NCBI GenBank assembly: GCA_905178155.1
Contig: CAJINV010000015.1
Location: 1-64,000, forward strand
Source of the DNA: Amoebophrya sp. A120
Taxonomy: Eukaryota > Sar > Dinophyceae > Syndiniales > Amoebophryaceae
Reading direction: 5' to 3'
DNA: 64,000 nt
Shown: one piece after another, positions 24,377 through 34,974 of the stretch
Numbering within the stretch: the first letter of the stretch is position 1
Layout: every line of letters begins with the position of its first letter
Position numbers and translations under genes: made by a program
The notes under the pieces: model-generated
Told to the model about the DNA's origin: nothing
Seen by the model: the letters and a program-made list of their open reading frames with translations, nothing else
Databases searched by the model: none

Positions 24377-27300
24377 CTACTTTTTCTTCTTCCCGAGCGA
24401 TTTCATGACGGGTGTCTTCTTCATCGGTTGCGCAGCTGCTTTGCCTTTCATCGCGGTTTTCATCGCCGCTGCCTTTCCCCCCGTTCCTGCCGTGTTGCCT
24501 TTCCCGCCCTTTGCGCCCGCTTTCGCTTTCGCAGCCGCCACTTTCGCTTTAGGCTTGGCTTTCGCTACTTTCGGCGTCGCGGCAGTAGTTGTACTTTTTG
24601 CCGACTTCATCGCTGCTTTCGCAGGGGCTGGGGCTGCCTTCATAGCGGACTTCTTCGCGGAAGGTTGCGTGCCGGTTTTCTTCGCAGACGACTTCTTCGA
24701 GTCCGACGGCTTTGAGCCTGCTGCAGCTTTGGTATTCATTTTCGCAGCTGTCGAGGAAGAAGACGATGCAGCTGCAGTCGTGGCGGTTTTCTTCATTGCA
24801 GCCACAATGGACGACGATGATATCAACTGCAAATATGTCTGGGTCTGGGAGATTGCGAGGTTTGTCATGCTAGTCGGGCATGGCTCTCAAGTCTGTCATG
24901 CACGCCACCCAAAAGCCACACTTCTCTGTCATGCAGAAACGCAGTTTGTCATGCAGATAGACAAGACTATAGCAACTCCAAAACTTCTCATGCTTGGCTG
25001 TCAATGAAGGCGTCCACATGATTCGCCAAACAGCATCACAAATTTCCAGACCCAGCCATATTTGCATTTGATAAATGAAGATTGTGCACCATTCGCAGAA
25101 CTACTACTGCCACCATTTTCTTTCTTTGCTCCCGACGATTTGGCGGCTGGTTGTTGTTTCATCGCGGCAGCAGAAGCCTTCATTGCTTTTCCTGCTCCTT
25201 CCTGCTTCATCGAAGTCGTAGAAGAAGAAGCCCCGCTGGACTTGTTGTTCGCAGCTGGTGTTTCTGCAGTCTGTTTCATGGCTTTGGAGGACGAGGATTT
25301 CATGGCGGTCGTTGCTCCTTGCGGCTCTTTATTTTCCTCTATCAGTTCCTGCTCAAAATCCTCTACTTTGACGGCGCCTTTCGTCCCGGTCTTTGATTTA
25401 CCACCCCCCGCAGAAGAAGTGGCTTTTTTCATCGCAGGAGCTACTTTCATCTTTGGCGCAGGCTTGGTCGGACCTTGGTCCGGCTCGATGTTGTCTTGCT
25501 GGTCGAGGGAAATCCCGCTAGTATAGTCCAGATCTCCTTGCGCCGGTTCTTCTTCCGTCACAGTGGCCTTCTTCGAACTAGCACTACTCTTCGTGGTTCC
25601 GCTTTTCTTCATCGATACCGTCGTCCCACCAGCTCCAGTTTTCGCCCTTTTCAAGTTCTTCGCGCCTTCTATCAAATGCAAAAGTGTCTGGGTCTGGAAG
25701 AATGCAAGATTTGTCATGCATATTTCTCATGACCCATGATGCCCGTAATGCTTGGCCTAGCATCGCAGACTTTTAGAGGGCTTCCTGATGTACCTTCCGC
25801 ATGAGAAATGCCCCGTCCGTGTAGCAAAAACCGCACCCCTCTTGCTGGTCATGCAATACAAACTGATGTAGAGTCGCAAAAACAGCATGACAAGTTGCAA
25901 TCTTCCAGACCCAGACATTTTTACAATCCATACCTTCCATCTTCGCGCCACACTGCTCCATCGCGTCTCTCTTGTTGTTCTTTTCCAAGGTCGGGATGCT
26001 CTGCTCCGGCTGGACAGCGGCAGGTGGTTGTAGTAGGGGAGCATCGACTGCCGTGCCGGACGATGCTGGAAGGAGTTGATGTGCCGCAGCTACCTTGTTT
26101 TCCACCTGATCATTAATTCCCTTGGATCCTACTTTTCTTTCTTTTGCAGATTCTTGTGAAGGTGCTTGTTTCTCCTGTGAAAAGTCCTCCACGTCCATCG
26201 CGTCCGGATCATCCTCTGCTTCCTGCACGTCTTCTCCTACAGGACGGTCCTCTTCCACCTCAACATCTGCGACCTGCATCTCTACGTCACCGACGATTTT
26301 TTCTTCCTTTGTTTCTTCTTTTCCGCCGCTGGACACTACAGGCGGGTGTACTAGAGAAACGTCTTTCACAGTCGCACCAGGTGCCGGCTCCAGTATGACG
26401 AGCTGGTCTTGCTGCAGCGCTGGCTTCGCGGTCGGACCAACTTGTTCCTCCAGTGCGGTTGTATTTTTTTTATGTACTTTTTGCCTAACAACTCCTTCGC
26501 TGTTGTTCGCAGCGTCCGCTAGTTCTGCCGCAGCTACACTCGCTCCAGCGACAATACTCCCAGTTTCGGCAACTCCAGCTCCCGCTTCCTCGGTACTCGA
26601 TAGTACGCCCTGCGCCGCTTTCTGGAGGACTTGCCGCTCCTCAAAGCGAACCATCGGCGCGTCTTCGAGTGGTGTGCCTGGGATGTCGAAAACATCTTCG
26701 ACCTGCGTGGTTTTGTCCCTTTCTCCTGCGTCCGGTGGCGATACTAGAGGATGTGCTGCGGTGGGACCAGGAGGCGGAAATGCCGTACTCGGTATTTGCG
26801 TCCTCTCCGCGTTTGATTCCCCTTCTTGTTTTTCCTTCGCCGCATCAGTGTCTACATCCATGAGTTCGTCATTCGGGTCTTTATCTGCCGCCAATGTTGT
26901 TTCTGCTGTGGGAAGATCAATGTTTTGGCCGGAAGATGAAGATGAACTACTCGACTGCATTCGAGCCGCATCTGCACTCGCGGCCGTTGGTCCTAATAAA
27001 TTCCCCGGAACCAGGGAAATCTTCTTGCTTGCCTGAGAACTTCTAGCGTACTTGCTCCCCCGGTCGCCGTTCGATTCCAAGCCACCGAGCGACTCGTAGG
27101 CGGAGAGAAAAGAATCGCGGCGATTTCGGTCGCTCGCGCAGGGTGAACCCTCGAGGGAGTGAAACGCGGTCAAAGGCGGAAAATGAGACTTGTCGCTGAG
27201 CTCGGAGAAGACATCTGTTTGGATATTTCAAGAAGCGTAGATCTGGTGTTCATTAAAAGACAGTGCAGCCTGCCTGTTCACGCGTGATGACAAAAAAACA

Positions 27301-27920
27301 AGCGAAGTTTTCCTCCGTTCCATCGCATATTTCCAAACACCTACACCCATACCTGGACTATTCTTGACCTTCTCTTGTTCTGCGAACTGATTCGCAACAA
27401 AATCTGTTCCCGCTTTCACCAGCTCTCCCAAAACCATCGCCGTTTGCTCCGATCCCGATTTGACGGCGGATTTGACCAGCGGCGCGCCCACCGTGACCGC
27501 TTGCTTGACCTGCTCGGCCCCATAGATGAGATTTTCTACCCCGACGCCGGCAGCTTTTGTCGTCAGGGTCTTCGCCTGCAGCAGACCCTCCATCGCTTTT
27601 TCCTGCAACAAGTGCTTGATCTGCGACTTATTCTCCTTGTCTTCGTCGGAATTATAGGTCGTGTTCTGGTCCCTGTTTTGGTAATCCGGGTCGTTGTTTT
27701 CGGAATAAAACCGCCTCGGAGGTGGCTGATACTGGGCGTTTGGATTGGTCTTGTCTTGCGGGTAAAAGTTGGAGGAGGAAGAAGACTTTTGGGTGAATTG
27801 CGGGTCTGGTGCTAATTGCTGTCCACTCGGCTGGTTGTGCGCGGCTTTTTGGTAGTGGTAGGGCTGTTTTTCGAGAAGGTTTTGTTTCATTTCATGCGAT
27901 TGTTTGCTGCGACGAAGCAT
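24377..27920 (-). CDS. Acidic N-terminus, histone-H1-like Lys/Ala-rich C-terminus protein
   Basis: Four exons, 27920-27353, 27214-25933, 25664-25074 and 24815-24377, total 2880 nt, an exact multiple of three, giving 959 residues. Intron 1 is GT-AG; the other two are introners. Residues 1-190 are Gln/Asn-rich, then comes a segment rich in Ala/Val/Gly (EQVKQAVTVGAPLVKSAVKS) that may form amphipathic helices. The middle is acidic and Ser-rich. The last 350 residues are Lys/Ala-rich with many copies of AMK or MKK (PAMKKATS, KSAMKAA, KAAMKSAK) and end KSLGKKKK. The tail resembles H1-type or dinoflagellate histone-like basic proteins and could bind DNA or RNA, but no globular H1 domain is seen. The start could also be at the later ATG (MKQNLLEK). 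Confidence 0.72.
24821..25073. mobile_element. Introner, GTCTGGG family
   Basis: 253 bp, TATCAACTGCAAATATGTC...GCATTTGATA, flanks GATGA/AATGA. Removal joins ...NGAQSSL to SSIVAAMKK in frame. Confidence 0.88.
25670..25932. mobile_element. Introner, GTCTGGG family
   Basis: 263 bp flanked by exact CCTTC copies (25665-25669, 25933-25937). Removal joins ...CGAKMEG to AKNLKRAKT in frame. Confidence 0.92.
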
Positions 27921-28012
27921 GGAATTAAGTCTGCGGGAATTGCACACATAGGCTCAATTTGCAACGACCTTTGACGTAATAACTGCTCACGATCTAATTG
28001 CCTCTGAATACA

Positions 28013-29898
28013 TCACCATATCAATACCTGCGGTTGCAGCAAGTGTTGATTTCCAGACGGCCGGTCCTTTCCCGCGCCGCCGAGCGAATTTTTCGTGTAA
28101 CCCGACCCAGGTCCACCATACGATCGGATCGCAAAGTAGCTACTACTCTCCTGCTGTTTGCTGTGGCCCCGCAAACGATCCAATGGGTTTGCTAGCTGCG
28201 AGCCCCCACTTCGAAGATGCTGACCACTCGCACCATTTCCCACTTCCCCCTGCGAGGAATTTCTGCCGGCCAGGTACGAGGGACGATCCGACGGGCCGAC
28301 ATTCAGGCGCGAGCTGGACCGATTGAAGCCGTTGTCGTACGAGCCGTTGCCACGCCCAAAGCTGACGCCGCCGAAGGAACGGTTTTGCTGCTGGCCTCCG
28401 TACATGGTATTGTAGCCGCGAACGTAGTTGCTAGAGCCCGCTCCTGCGCGACCAGAATGATTGAAACTCCCGTTGTACTGCTGCTGCGAAGCAGGACCAA
28501 GAGCACCTCCATTCTGCGACCGATAACTACCACCATGCCCGCTGCTGAAGTTGGTCCGGCCGAAGTGAAAGTTCTGGTCTCCCGGCATGGTGACGCCGCG
28601 TTGGTGCGAACTGGAGGTGAACGCGTTGTGGGGATTATAGTTCCTTGATGAACTACTTGTCGTCCCGGCTAGGTTGTACTTGGTGTTTTCCTGGATCGGC
28701 AACAGTTTCGGTTCGTACGACAGATTCTCGTTGCGCACAATTCCCTCCGCGAACTTGCGCTTCAAATTTTCCCCGTCGTGGTGCGGAATCTTCGCCACGT
28801 GGTACAACTCGCAGTTCACGTGCCGGACTCCACTTGTCGGGTCCGACGGAGCTGTTGAAGAAACGTTCTCCGACATCGTACTGCTAGTCGTGTGCTTATC
28901 CGGCAGAACGAGGAGTTCCAAGGAAAACGGGTCCTCCTTCCGGTCAATGGTTTTCACCTGGCACAGCTGCTTCTGCCGAATCACGTAGTCGTTCAGGCGG
29001 AACGCGTCGATATTGGTACTGACGTTGAGAAAGACCTCTGCGGAGGTGGCGTCGGAGGGCGGTGGAAAAGCAACAACGGGTTTTTTTGCAACGCTGCAAT
29101 TGCTCTTTCCCTCGAAGTCAACCGGCAAAATGACGAAGTGCTTGCGCCCGCCGGACTTTGAAGTATGCACGGGAAAAGCCTATGAGAGAATAGGGGGTCT
29201 TTTGTGGCCAGAGATTTAGGTCAAAACCTTCATAGCAGCCTGAGAGGTACAATTTTCATGCCTTTTTCAAATATTTCAGCATGCATTCCTACTGCAAGTG
29301 CACTTAAACAAGACCTCGACCACAAGAGGCTACCAAAATTGCTATTGTCTCGGATTTACTTGGTTGATACGAAGATGAGTATGGGGATTTGGTGCCGCCG
29401 TAGGTTTTTTTTTGCCCCTGCGCCTCTCCACCGACAGTGACAACGTCATATGGGACGACCTGTGTTTTTGGGTTCAGTATTTCATTATCTTACCAGGATC
29501 TCGTTTTTCTTTTGATTCCCTTTGAACACAAATGTGCGCTTCTGTCACGAATATGCACAATGAAGATGCAGTCGCAGTATTCATGCTATATGTGCATTTA
29601 GTTCAACTTTTCGATTCCTTACCTTTCTCGGTGCCGCGATTACGCCGTCCCTCGGCGTTTTGTTCACCACAGCGCCCAGCCGGTAGTACAGCCCGCGAGG
29701 GTCGACGACAGAAGCCAAAGACCCGTACTTCCCAGGACTGGCCTGAGAAGAGGAAGATGTCGCGGGCGTCGAGAGAAGCGCGTCACAAAGTGGAGTAGCT
29801 GTAGCCTTCTTGACGGTGACGATGTTGGTGTCCAAATACATACAGGAAACCTCACAGACCACGAGGGACTGGGCGAACTGCTGCGATTGCGGGTCCAT
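28013..29898 (-). CDS. RG/GS/N-rich protein with N-terminal folded region, unknown
   Basis: Exon 1 (29898-29623, exactly 92 codons from MDPQSQQFAQ) ends at AAG|GTAAGG. Exon 2 (29179-28013) begins after CTCATAG in the same phase. The first 220 residues look folded, with two similar beta-rich blocks (MYLDTNIVTVKK... and IDAFRLNDYVIRQKQLCQVK). The rest is Ser/Asn/Gly/Arg-rich with RG, FGG and YGG motifs (SFGGVSFGRGNGSYDNGF), as in RNA-granule or RNA-binding proteins. I do not recognise the N-terminal domain. A good donor (CCGCAG|GTATTG) 12 bases before the stop and an acceptor about 60 bp on could fuse it to the next gene, but the phase does not match, so I keep them separate. Confidence 0.66.
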
Positions 29899-30582
29899 CT
29901 TGAATCTCTACGGGATCGCTACCGCCGCAACCAACAATGGCACTTTTCGGTATCTCTGTCTGATAGTAACGCCTTTCTTACTCTGTGCTCACGTAGTCTA
30001 CGTGGACGAGTGCGCTCAAGATCAGTTCTTCAAGTCCAAATTGCGTCCGCCATTGCAACAACCATTCATATTCTAGCGAAGACAAAATTTCGTTGCGCGG
30101 ACAGACGGCGTGATAAAAGCATCCAAAGATAACAAAGCATGGGATACAAGGTATCGAAGCTTCTGCATGGAAGTAGAACGAAACGAATTGCAAGTGGAGC
30201 CTCGTACCAAGGTGAGCGCAACAGTGGCTGGGAAAAGAACACTTTTAGATCGCAATAAAAAAGTAGGTTTTAACTCAAAGTTTCTCCGTCGAGTAAGTAC
30301 ACAATTGCAATCAAAGCAATACTAGTGCACTCGCCTTCTTGTCTCTCTCTCTCTCTCCCTTCGTCATTCCTGTTTTTTCAGCGCCCCTCGTATTAAAACA
30401 TCAAGGAATTCCCTACGAAGCAGAACATCATGGCAGGGCAATTTCATTCGCAACACCATGATCGCGATCATTGATCCTGCACGGGAAAGGGGCGTGCGGA
30501 TGGCTGTCCCTGAGGCAGAGAACCCTCAAGAAGCGAAGAGTTTTCGACCTACCATGGTTGCGTAAAATATCCTTTATAGTTC
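29899..30582. other. Spacer with CT microsatellite
   Basis: I see no exon-like block. A short CT run lies near 30343-30360. Confidence 0.4.
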
Positions 30583-30984
30583 CTACGGAGTGAGCGAGGG
30601 GCAGCGCTCATTAGCCCAGTCTCTGAACTTCAGTATCAAATCCCAGGCTACTATCTCCGTCGCCTTTGGTCTTCGGTTGATATTATACACTGCGAAGCCG
30701 ACAGCTCCTTCTAGGTAGTTGATCGAGCGTTCAACCACGGACAATTTGGTAAGGCGGTTACCAAAGACGTCTTTATTTTCATTTACGATACGATGGACCT
30801 CTCCGCATGCTGTTTCTTTTAGTGGTTTTGAATTATAGGCACCTTGGCCAAAAAATGGGGCTCTTTCCAGCTTTGGTTGGTCTTGGCAGTGTTGGATATT
30901 GTTTAATAACCCGTTTGCGTCTATCTCAGAACGTCTTGCAAGGTTGTCCGCAATTGTACGCTGCTCCCAATCCGTGCACACCAT
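30583..30984 (-). CDS. Possible small hypothetical protein or last exon
   Basis: A 133-codon ORF starting MVCTDWEQRTIADN and ending WANERCPSLTP has balanced amino-acid use unlike the surrounding noncoding DNA. An acceptor-like CCACAG lies just before the ATG, so it may be a terminal exon of a longer gene whose other exons I could not find. No family recognised. Confidence 0.35.
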   Translation of the reverse strand: MVCTDWEQRTIADNLARRSEIDANGLLNNIQHCQDQPKLERAPFFGQGAYNSKPLKETACGEVHRIVNENKDVFGNRLTKLSVVERSINYLEGAVGFAVYNINRRPKATEIVAWDLILKFRDWANERCPSLTP

Positions 30985-31443
30985 CCTCTGTGGTAGTTTT
31001 TGGATGAAAAAGGTATTAATTCAGTCCAGTAAGCAGCGAGCAGATACAAAGCCTTATGAAAGACCTAGACGAGCAGATTCTATTTTTATTCAAGAGAAAT
31101 AGATGAAAGAAGGCCCAAAAACCTCATCGTTTCAACTTTTCCCGCGGTTCAATCGGTTTAGAATGAATCACCGGCTCTGCGGCCGGAGTCTGTTTATGCT
31201 TGTGGTGTGAAGTACCATATGCTGGAAGGAAAACGTAGTACCCTCCGAGCCGCTAATGCTAGTTCGTCTGAAATATAAATCAAGAAAATAACGCTGACAT
31301 ACCGTGTCCTCTTGGCTCGAAATAGGATGACGTGAAAAATCAGTGACAACTCGTGACACCAGAAAAAATCGCGCAGCGCATTTTATCCGAGAGGACTGCC
31401 GCGCTGCCCCTCTTGCTCCGCCAACAAGTGATACAATCTAATC
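30985..31443. other. Spacer, no gene seen
   Basis: Nothing exon-like is visible apart from a possible upstream part of the 30583-30984 ORF. Confidence 0.4.
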
Positions 31444-34394
31444 TCAAACAAGGTAGCAGTGAAAATCATCTGTTTTCATGCCTGGCGGAGACCGCAGGAA
31501 AGCTGCTTTGCTTAGCTTTCTTTGTGCGAAAATGATTCTGGCGTCACGAGTGCTCGCCCAAGATTCACAGGAATAAGGGCCGCGCCACAAGTCGTATGCG
31601 GTATTTTGGACGGTGCGTCTGTGACTGCTCGACGCTTCGTCTGCCTCTAAAAGGTCTTGTTTTTCCTCTGGTTCTCTCGGACTGCGGGAGCAAACGTTTC
31701 GCACCCAGTGCCCGAACCTCCTCCAGCCCGACGGTCGCTGCGATTGGTTAGGATTCCGCTCCACAAACGTATGCAAATCAAATATGTCTAGGTCTGCAAG
31801 ACTGCAAAACGTGGTCGGTTGGTTGGTTCGTTGGATAGCGCCTGTTGCCAGTGCGGGTCCCGCCCTCCCGGCTTGTCATGCTTGTTTCGCATGAATCTGA
31901 ACTCTGTGATGCATGTGCCCCAAAAGCGCATCTTTTCTGTCATGCAAAAACGGAGTCTCTCGTGCAAAATACGCAAAACGTAGCAGCCCACAAATTCGTC
32001 GTCCGTGGCTACATACTGCCGTGCGCTCATCATTCGCAGACTAGTCTTACAACTTTCCAGGCCCAGACATATGTGCAGGGGATAAAACGTGCTGCGCGGC
32101 AACTCCGACGGCTGTTCCTGCTCCGCGACAGAACCCTTACCGATCGACTGTTCCTCACCATTATCCCTATTGGAAATCTCCATCGCCACATCCCGGTTTT
32201 CTTGTATCGCCACCTCCTTCAAGAACCTGATATGCGACAAAAAAAACGCATCACAGTCGTTTTGTTTTCATGCAAACCATCCATGAGCTGCAATCAAAAA
32301 CATTTTCGATCCTCGTTGCAACATTTTGAATCATTTTTTTCCAAACTACAGTCATTGCTTCAGAATAGCACGAGTTCTGGGCTATCTGCGATTGTGATGA
32401 CTTTACTTTCGCTGCATATTTCAAACAGGAGGAACAATAGTCCTCAAATGTCATTCGCAAAGTGAAGATGTCCTCGGTGCCGCTAACATCTTTGCTGCCG
32501 GGCGGACTCACGGCGCTCTCTTGTTCATTTTTGCCGGGCCGCGATTGTTTGTGTACTTCTTTAGCGCCATCCGTAGCTTCGCCTAATGCCGGTTTTTCCA
32601 GTGTATTTGAGGCAGGAGGAGAAGTAGAGGAGGAAGCTTGTTTTTCGTCGAGGTGTTGCATGACTTCTTGCGCGTCTTCTAAAAATTGTTTAGTTTCCAA
32701 ACCGTCGGAGGAATCCAAAGAATCCGACCCGTTGGTGTCTAGGTGCCGGAAATTCAGCACGAACTGTGGGTATAAGATGCAAAAGCGCTCCGAAAAGAAT
32801 CAAAACTGAAAAACTAGCGTGACAGTTCGCTTCTGGAAAAAAGGCACGATCTTAGTACTTTCTTCATGACATGCGGTAATTCTACTTATCTTGCGCAGGC
32901 AATCAGTGTTGATACTGCAGGAGCAGACAAGCACGCTATGGTTGGTATCATGCAGCCTCGTTTCGTACGCCGGATTTTGCATCTGATACGGCGAGCACAG
33001 GCTTCGGAATGGTGGCTAAATCCGGGTTCCGCACGATCTTGTCGACATGAAACTGATAAATTTGTTTTTTTTTTCATGATTTTTATTCCAGACACAGCGA
33101 TTGTTTCAGAAGATCACGGGTGCACAGACAACTTTGGGCTACAGTGCAATTCAGAAAAACCAAAGCATGCAGAAAAAACCCTGTCTTACTTGCATCCTGT
33201 GCTAAAAATCACCAACATTCATTCTACCTGAATTTCCTTCCACTCCGCCGGAAAATTGTGGACTATCAGTTCGGTGTCCGTGATGTACTGGGCGATTAAC
33301 AACCTCTTTCCGTTCTCGTCCACTGACGATGTCGCTAAAGCCTGACGGTTTCCAGTGTACTGCTCGAGAAACGAAAGGTCCACGGCCGACAGCGTTTCTC
33401 CGTTAGTCCCTTGTTCCGTCTGGATGGATTTACTGGGGAATTGTTTCTTTGCAAATTTTCATCGCAGTTAAAAAGCCCCCACTGCCACGTACTCACTCAA
33501 AGGAAACTTGCATAAGTAGCATGACTGGTGGTCGCAAATCAAGTTGTCATGCCAGAAGGGAAGAGCTGCGGGCTGCAGTGCTGTCTGATAGGGAAAAGCC
33601 CTGCGTTTTCATTATGACAGGCAGAAACTGCATTGACCGCGAGTGTGTGCCTTTGCCTTCTAGCAATACGAGCCGACTCGTAAAGTAAGTACACAAATCA
33701 TGCACGACAAATCTCATGTGGCTGTGAGTGTGGGGTGGGAGGATTGTGCCCCGGAATAAATTTTTCGGCTTGGTGATATCCTGGTTAGTTTGCAACTGCA
33801 GCTTATCCTGTGTAAAAACGTCCCCACCCCAGAGTCAAGATGATACGAAATCTGCAGCACAAATGTACAAGTCTTGGGAGTCGCGCATGACAGATTTCCG
33901 ATGCAGTGTAGTGCTGGCTAGCAAGGGCAGCCGCATCACAAAGACACAACCGTTTCCTGTTTACAGCATTACAAATGCCAAAACACGACTCGAAGTGGGG
34001 TGAAATGCGCATTACAAGTGTTTCAGTAGTTCCGAATCTGCATCATGACAAACCTGGGATGGGGACAGTTTTACGCAGAATAGAACTGCTCCTCCCCCTC
34101 TCGATCGTCCGTAAGGAACGCCCCGTCCTGCTGTAATACCAGCTCCTGGATTCCTTCGTCGCCTACGACCTGCACGCCGTTGCGGAGGATGACGGGAAAC
34201 GCGCATGCGGTTTTAATGGTCTTCAGGTGGTTACCCTTGCGCTGTTGTCTCCTGCGCAGGTGCTTTACCCGGATTTTTTCGCGCTTTGAAGCAGGTGCTA
34301 AGTGTAGGCGTGTGTCCTCCGCGGAGGCGTCCATCATGCTGTCACCGACGCGCAATGTCCTGTTGTTGTAAATATCGAGGTTCGACGCTTCCAT
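31444..34394 (-). CDS. Unknown multi-exon protein
   Basis: Exons supported: 34394-34083 (start MEASNLDIYNNRTLRVGDS), 33798 to an unresolved donor, 33432-33228, 33052-32990, 32763 to about 32419, about 32225-32085, and 31764 to about 31444. The exon at 33432-33228 has no ATG and reads LSFLEQYTGNRQALATSSVD then LLIAQYITDTELIVHNFP. Downstream come KIVRNPDLATIPKPVLA, FVLNFRHLDTNGSDSLDSS, a Ser/Glu-rich linker, FEDYCSSCLKYAAK and a Trp/Arg-rich segment (GWRRFGHWVRNVC). Four introner-type introns interrupt it. The intron between 33798 and 33432 is unresolved, so the model may have an error there. I recognise no domain. Confidence 0.5.
31770..32084. mobile_element. Introner, GTCTGGG family (diverged ends)
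   Basis: 315 bp, TATGCAAATCAAATATGTC...GATA, flanked by exact AAACG copies (31765-31769, 32085-32089). Removal joins ...ELPRSTF to VERNPNQ in frame. Confidence 0.9.
32231..32418. mobile_element. Probable introner with degraded flanks
   Basis: 188 bp. Ends TATGCGACAAAA and the inverted TATGCAGCGAAAG both continue into CATCACA; flanks CCTGA/TTTCA match poorly. Excision by the same rule joins ...CSSCLK to FLKEVAIQEN in frame, whereas a GT-AG reading of this intron leaves the frame broken. Confidence 0.6.
32771..32988. mobile_element. Introner-like intron that also satisfies GT-AG
   Basis: 218 bp with matched ends TATAAGATGCAAAA and TTTTGCATCTGATA but no matching 5-bp flanks. Either GT-AG splicing (32989 back to 32764) or element-plus-5-bp excision keeps the frame; the two differ by one codon. 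Confidence 0.6.
33804..34082. mobile_element. Introner, AACGTCCCCACC family
   Basis: 279 bp, TATCCTGTGTAAAAACGTCC at one end, inverted at the other; flanks CAGCT/GAACT (3 of 5). Removal joins ...REGEEQF to QLQTNQDITK in frame. The family is also found at 20136-20417. Confidence 0.82.
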
Positions 34395-34482
34395 GAAACG
34401 CAAGAAAATCATGATCACGCTATCGATAGAAGCTGTAAGTGGTGATAGACATGACACGACGCATGGGAGATCAAGAACGGAC

Positions 34483-34596
34483 CTTGATTCCAGCTGCAGT
34501 GTCGGGTCAATCGCTTCTGCTGTTTCTGCCGTCGCCGAGCCGCAACCTTTGCCGAGGTGCATGCCGTACCCCTCGCAAGACCTTGCTCCCCTGAAC
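34483..34596 (-). repeat. Third copy of the 114-nt Cys-rich exon
   Basis: A 114-nt block framed by ...AAG|GTTCAGGGG and TCAAG|GTCCG boundaries encodes FRGARSCEGYGMHLGKGC, nearly the same as exons of the gene at 34975-36688. It lies after that gene's stop and just before the start of the 31444-34394 gene. It could be a 5' exon of the latter or an orphan copy. Confidence 0.6.
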
Positions 34597-34974
34597 CTTG
34601 AATTTTCGGGTTCAATCTAGTTGCAGCAAAGCCAGCCGGTAGATAGGAACGAAGGACGCTCGTTCCTATAGGGACGCTCGACTTCTTTGTTCATTTGTCT
34701 TTCTACTCTCGGGAGCGGACATTAGCCTTCACATCAAGAGTGGCACATTTATATGACGCCTTCATGCGATTATTAACTCCTAGCAACGATATGTCGGACT
34801 CCTGCGAATTGTTCAGAACAACACCTCAGAGTCGCAAGGCCGAATTCATTGGTGGGCCTCATGCCTCGCTTCGCGAAAAAGCAACAAATAAATGTACTAC
34901 TTCTCGTTAACCTTAACGTTATGATCGATGAAAATTTTTCCAGATTTGATGCGCAGACGCATGACGGTCACGAA

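Noticed and set aside
26122-27036. 304-codon plus-strand ORF rich in Ser/Thr/Cys
   Set aside because: Exact antisense of the acidic coding region of the minus-strand gene, whose exons sum to a perfect codon multiple.
27930-28025. Fusion of the RG-rich gene and the H1-like-tailed gene through a 60-bp GT-AG intron
   Set aside because: Splice sites look good but the phase does not match, so I kept two genes.
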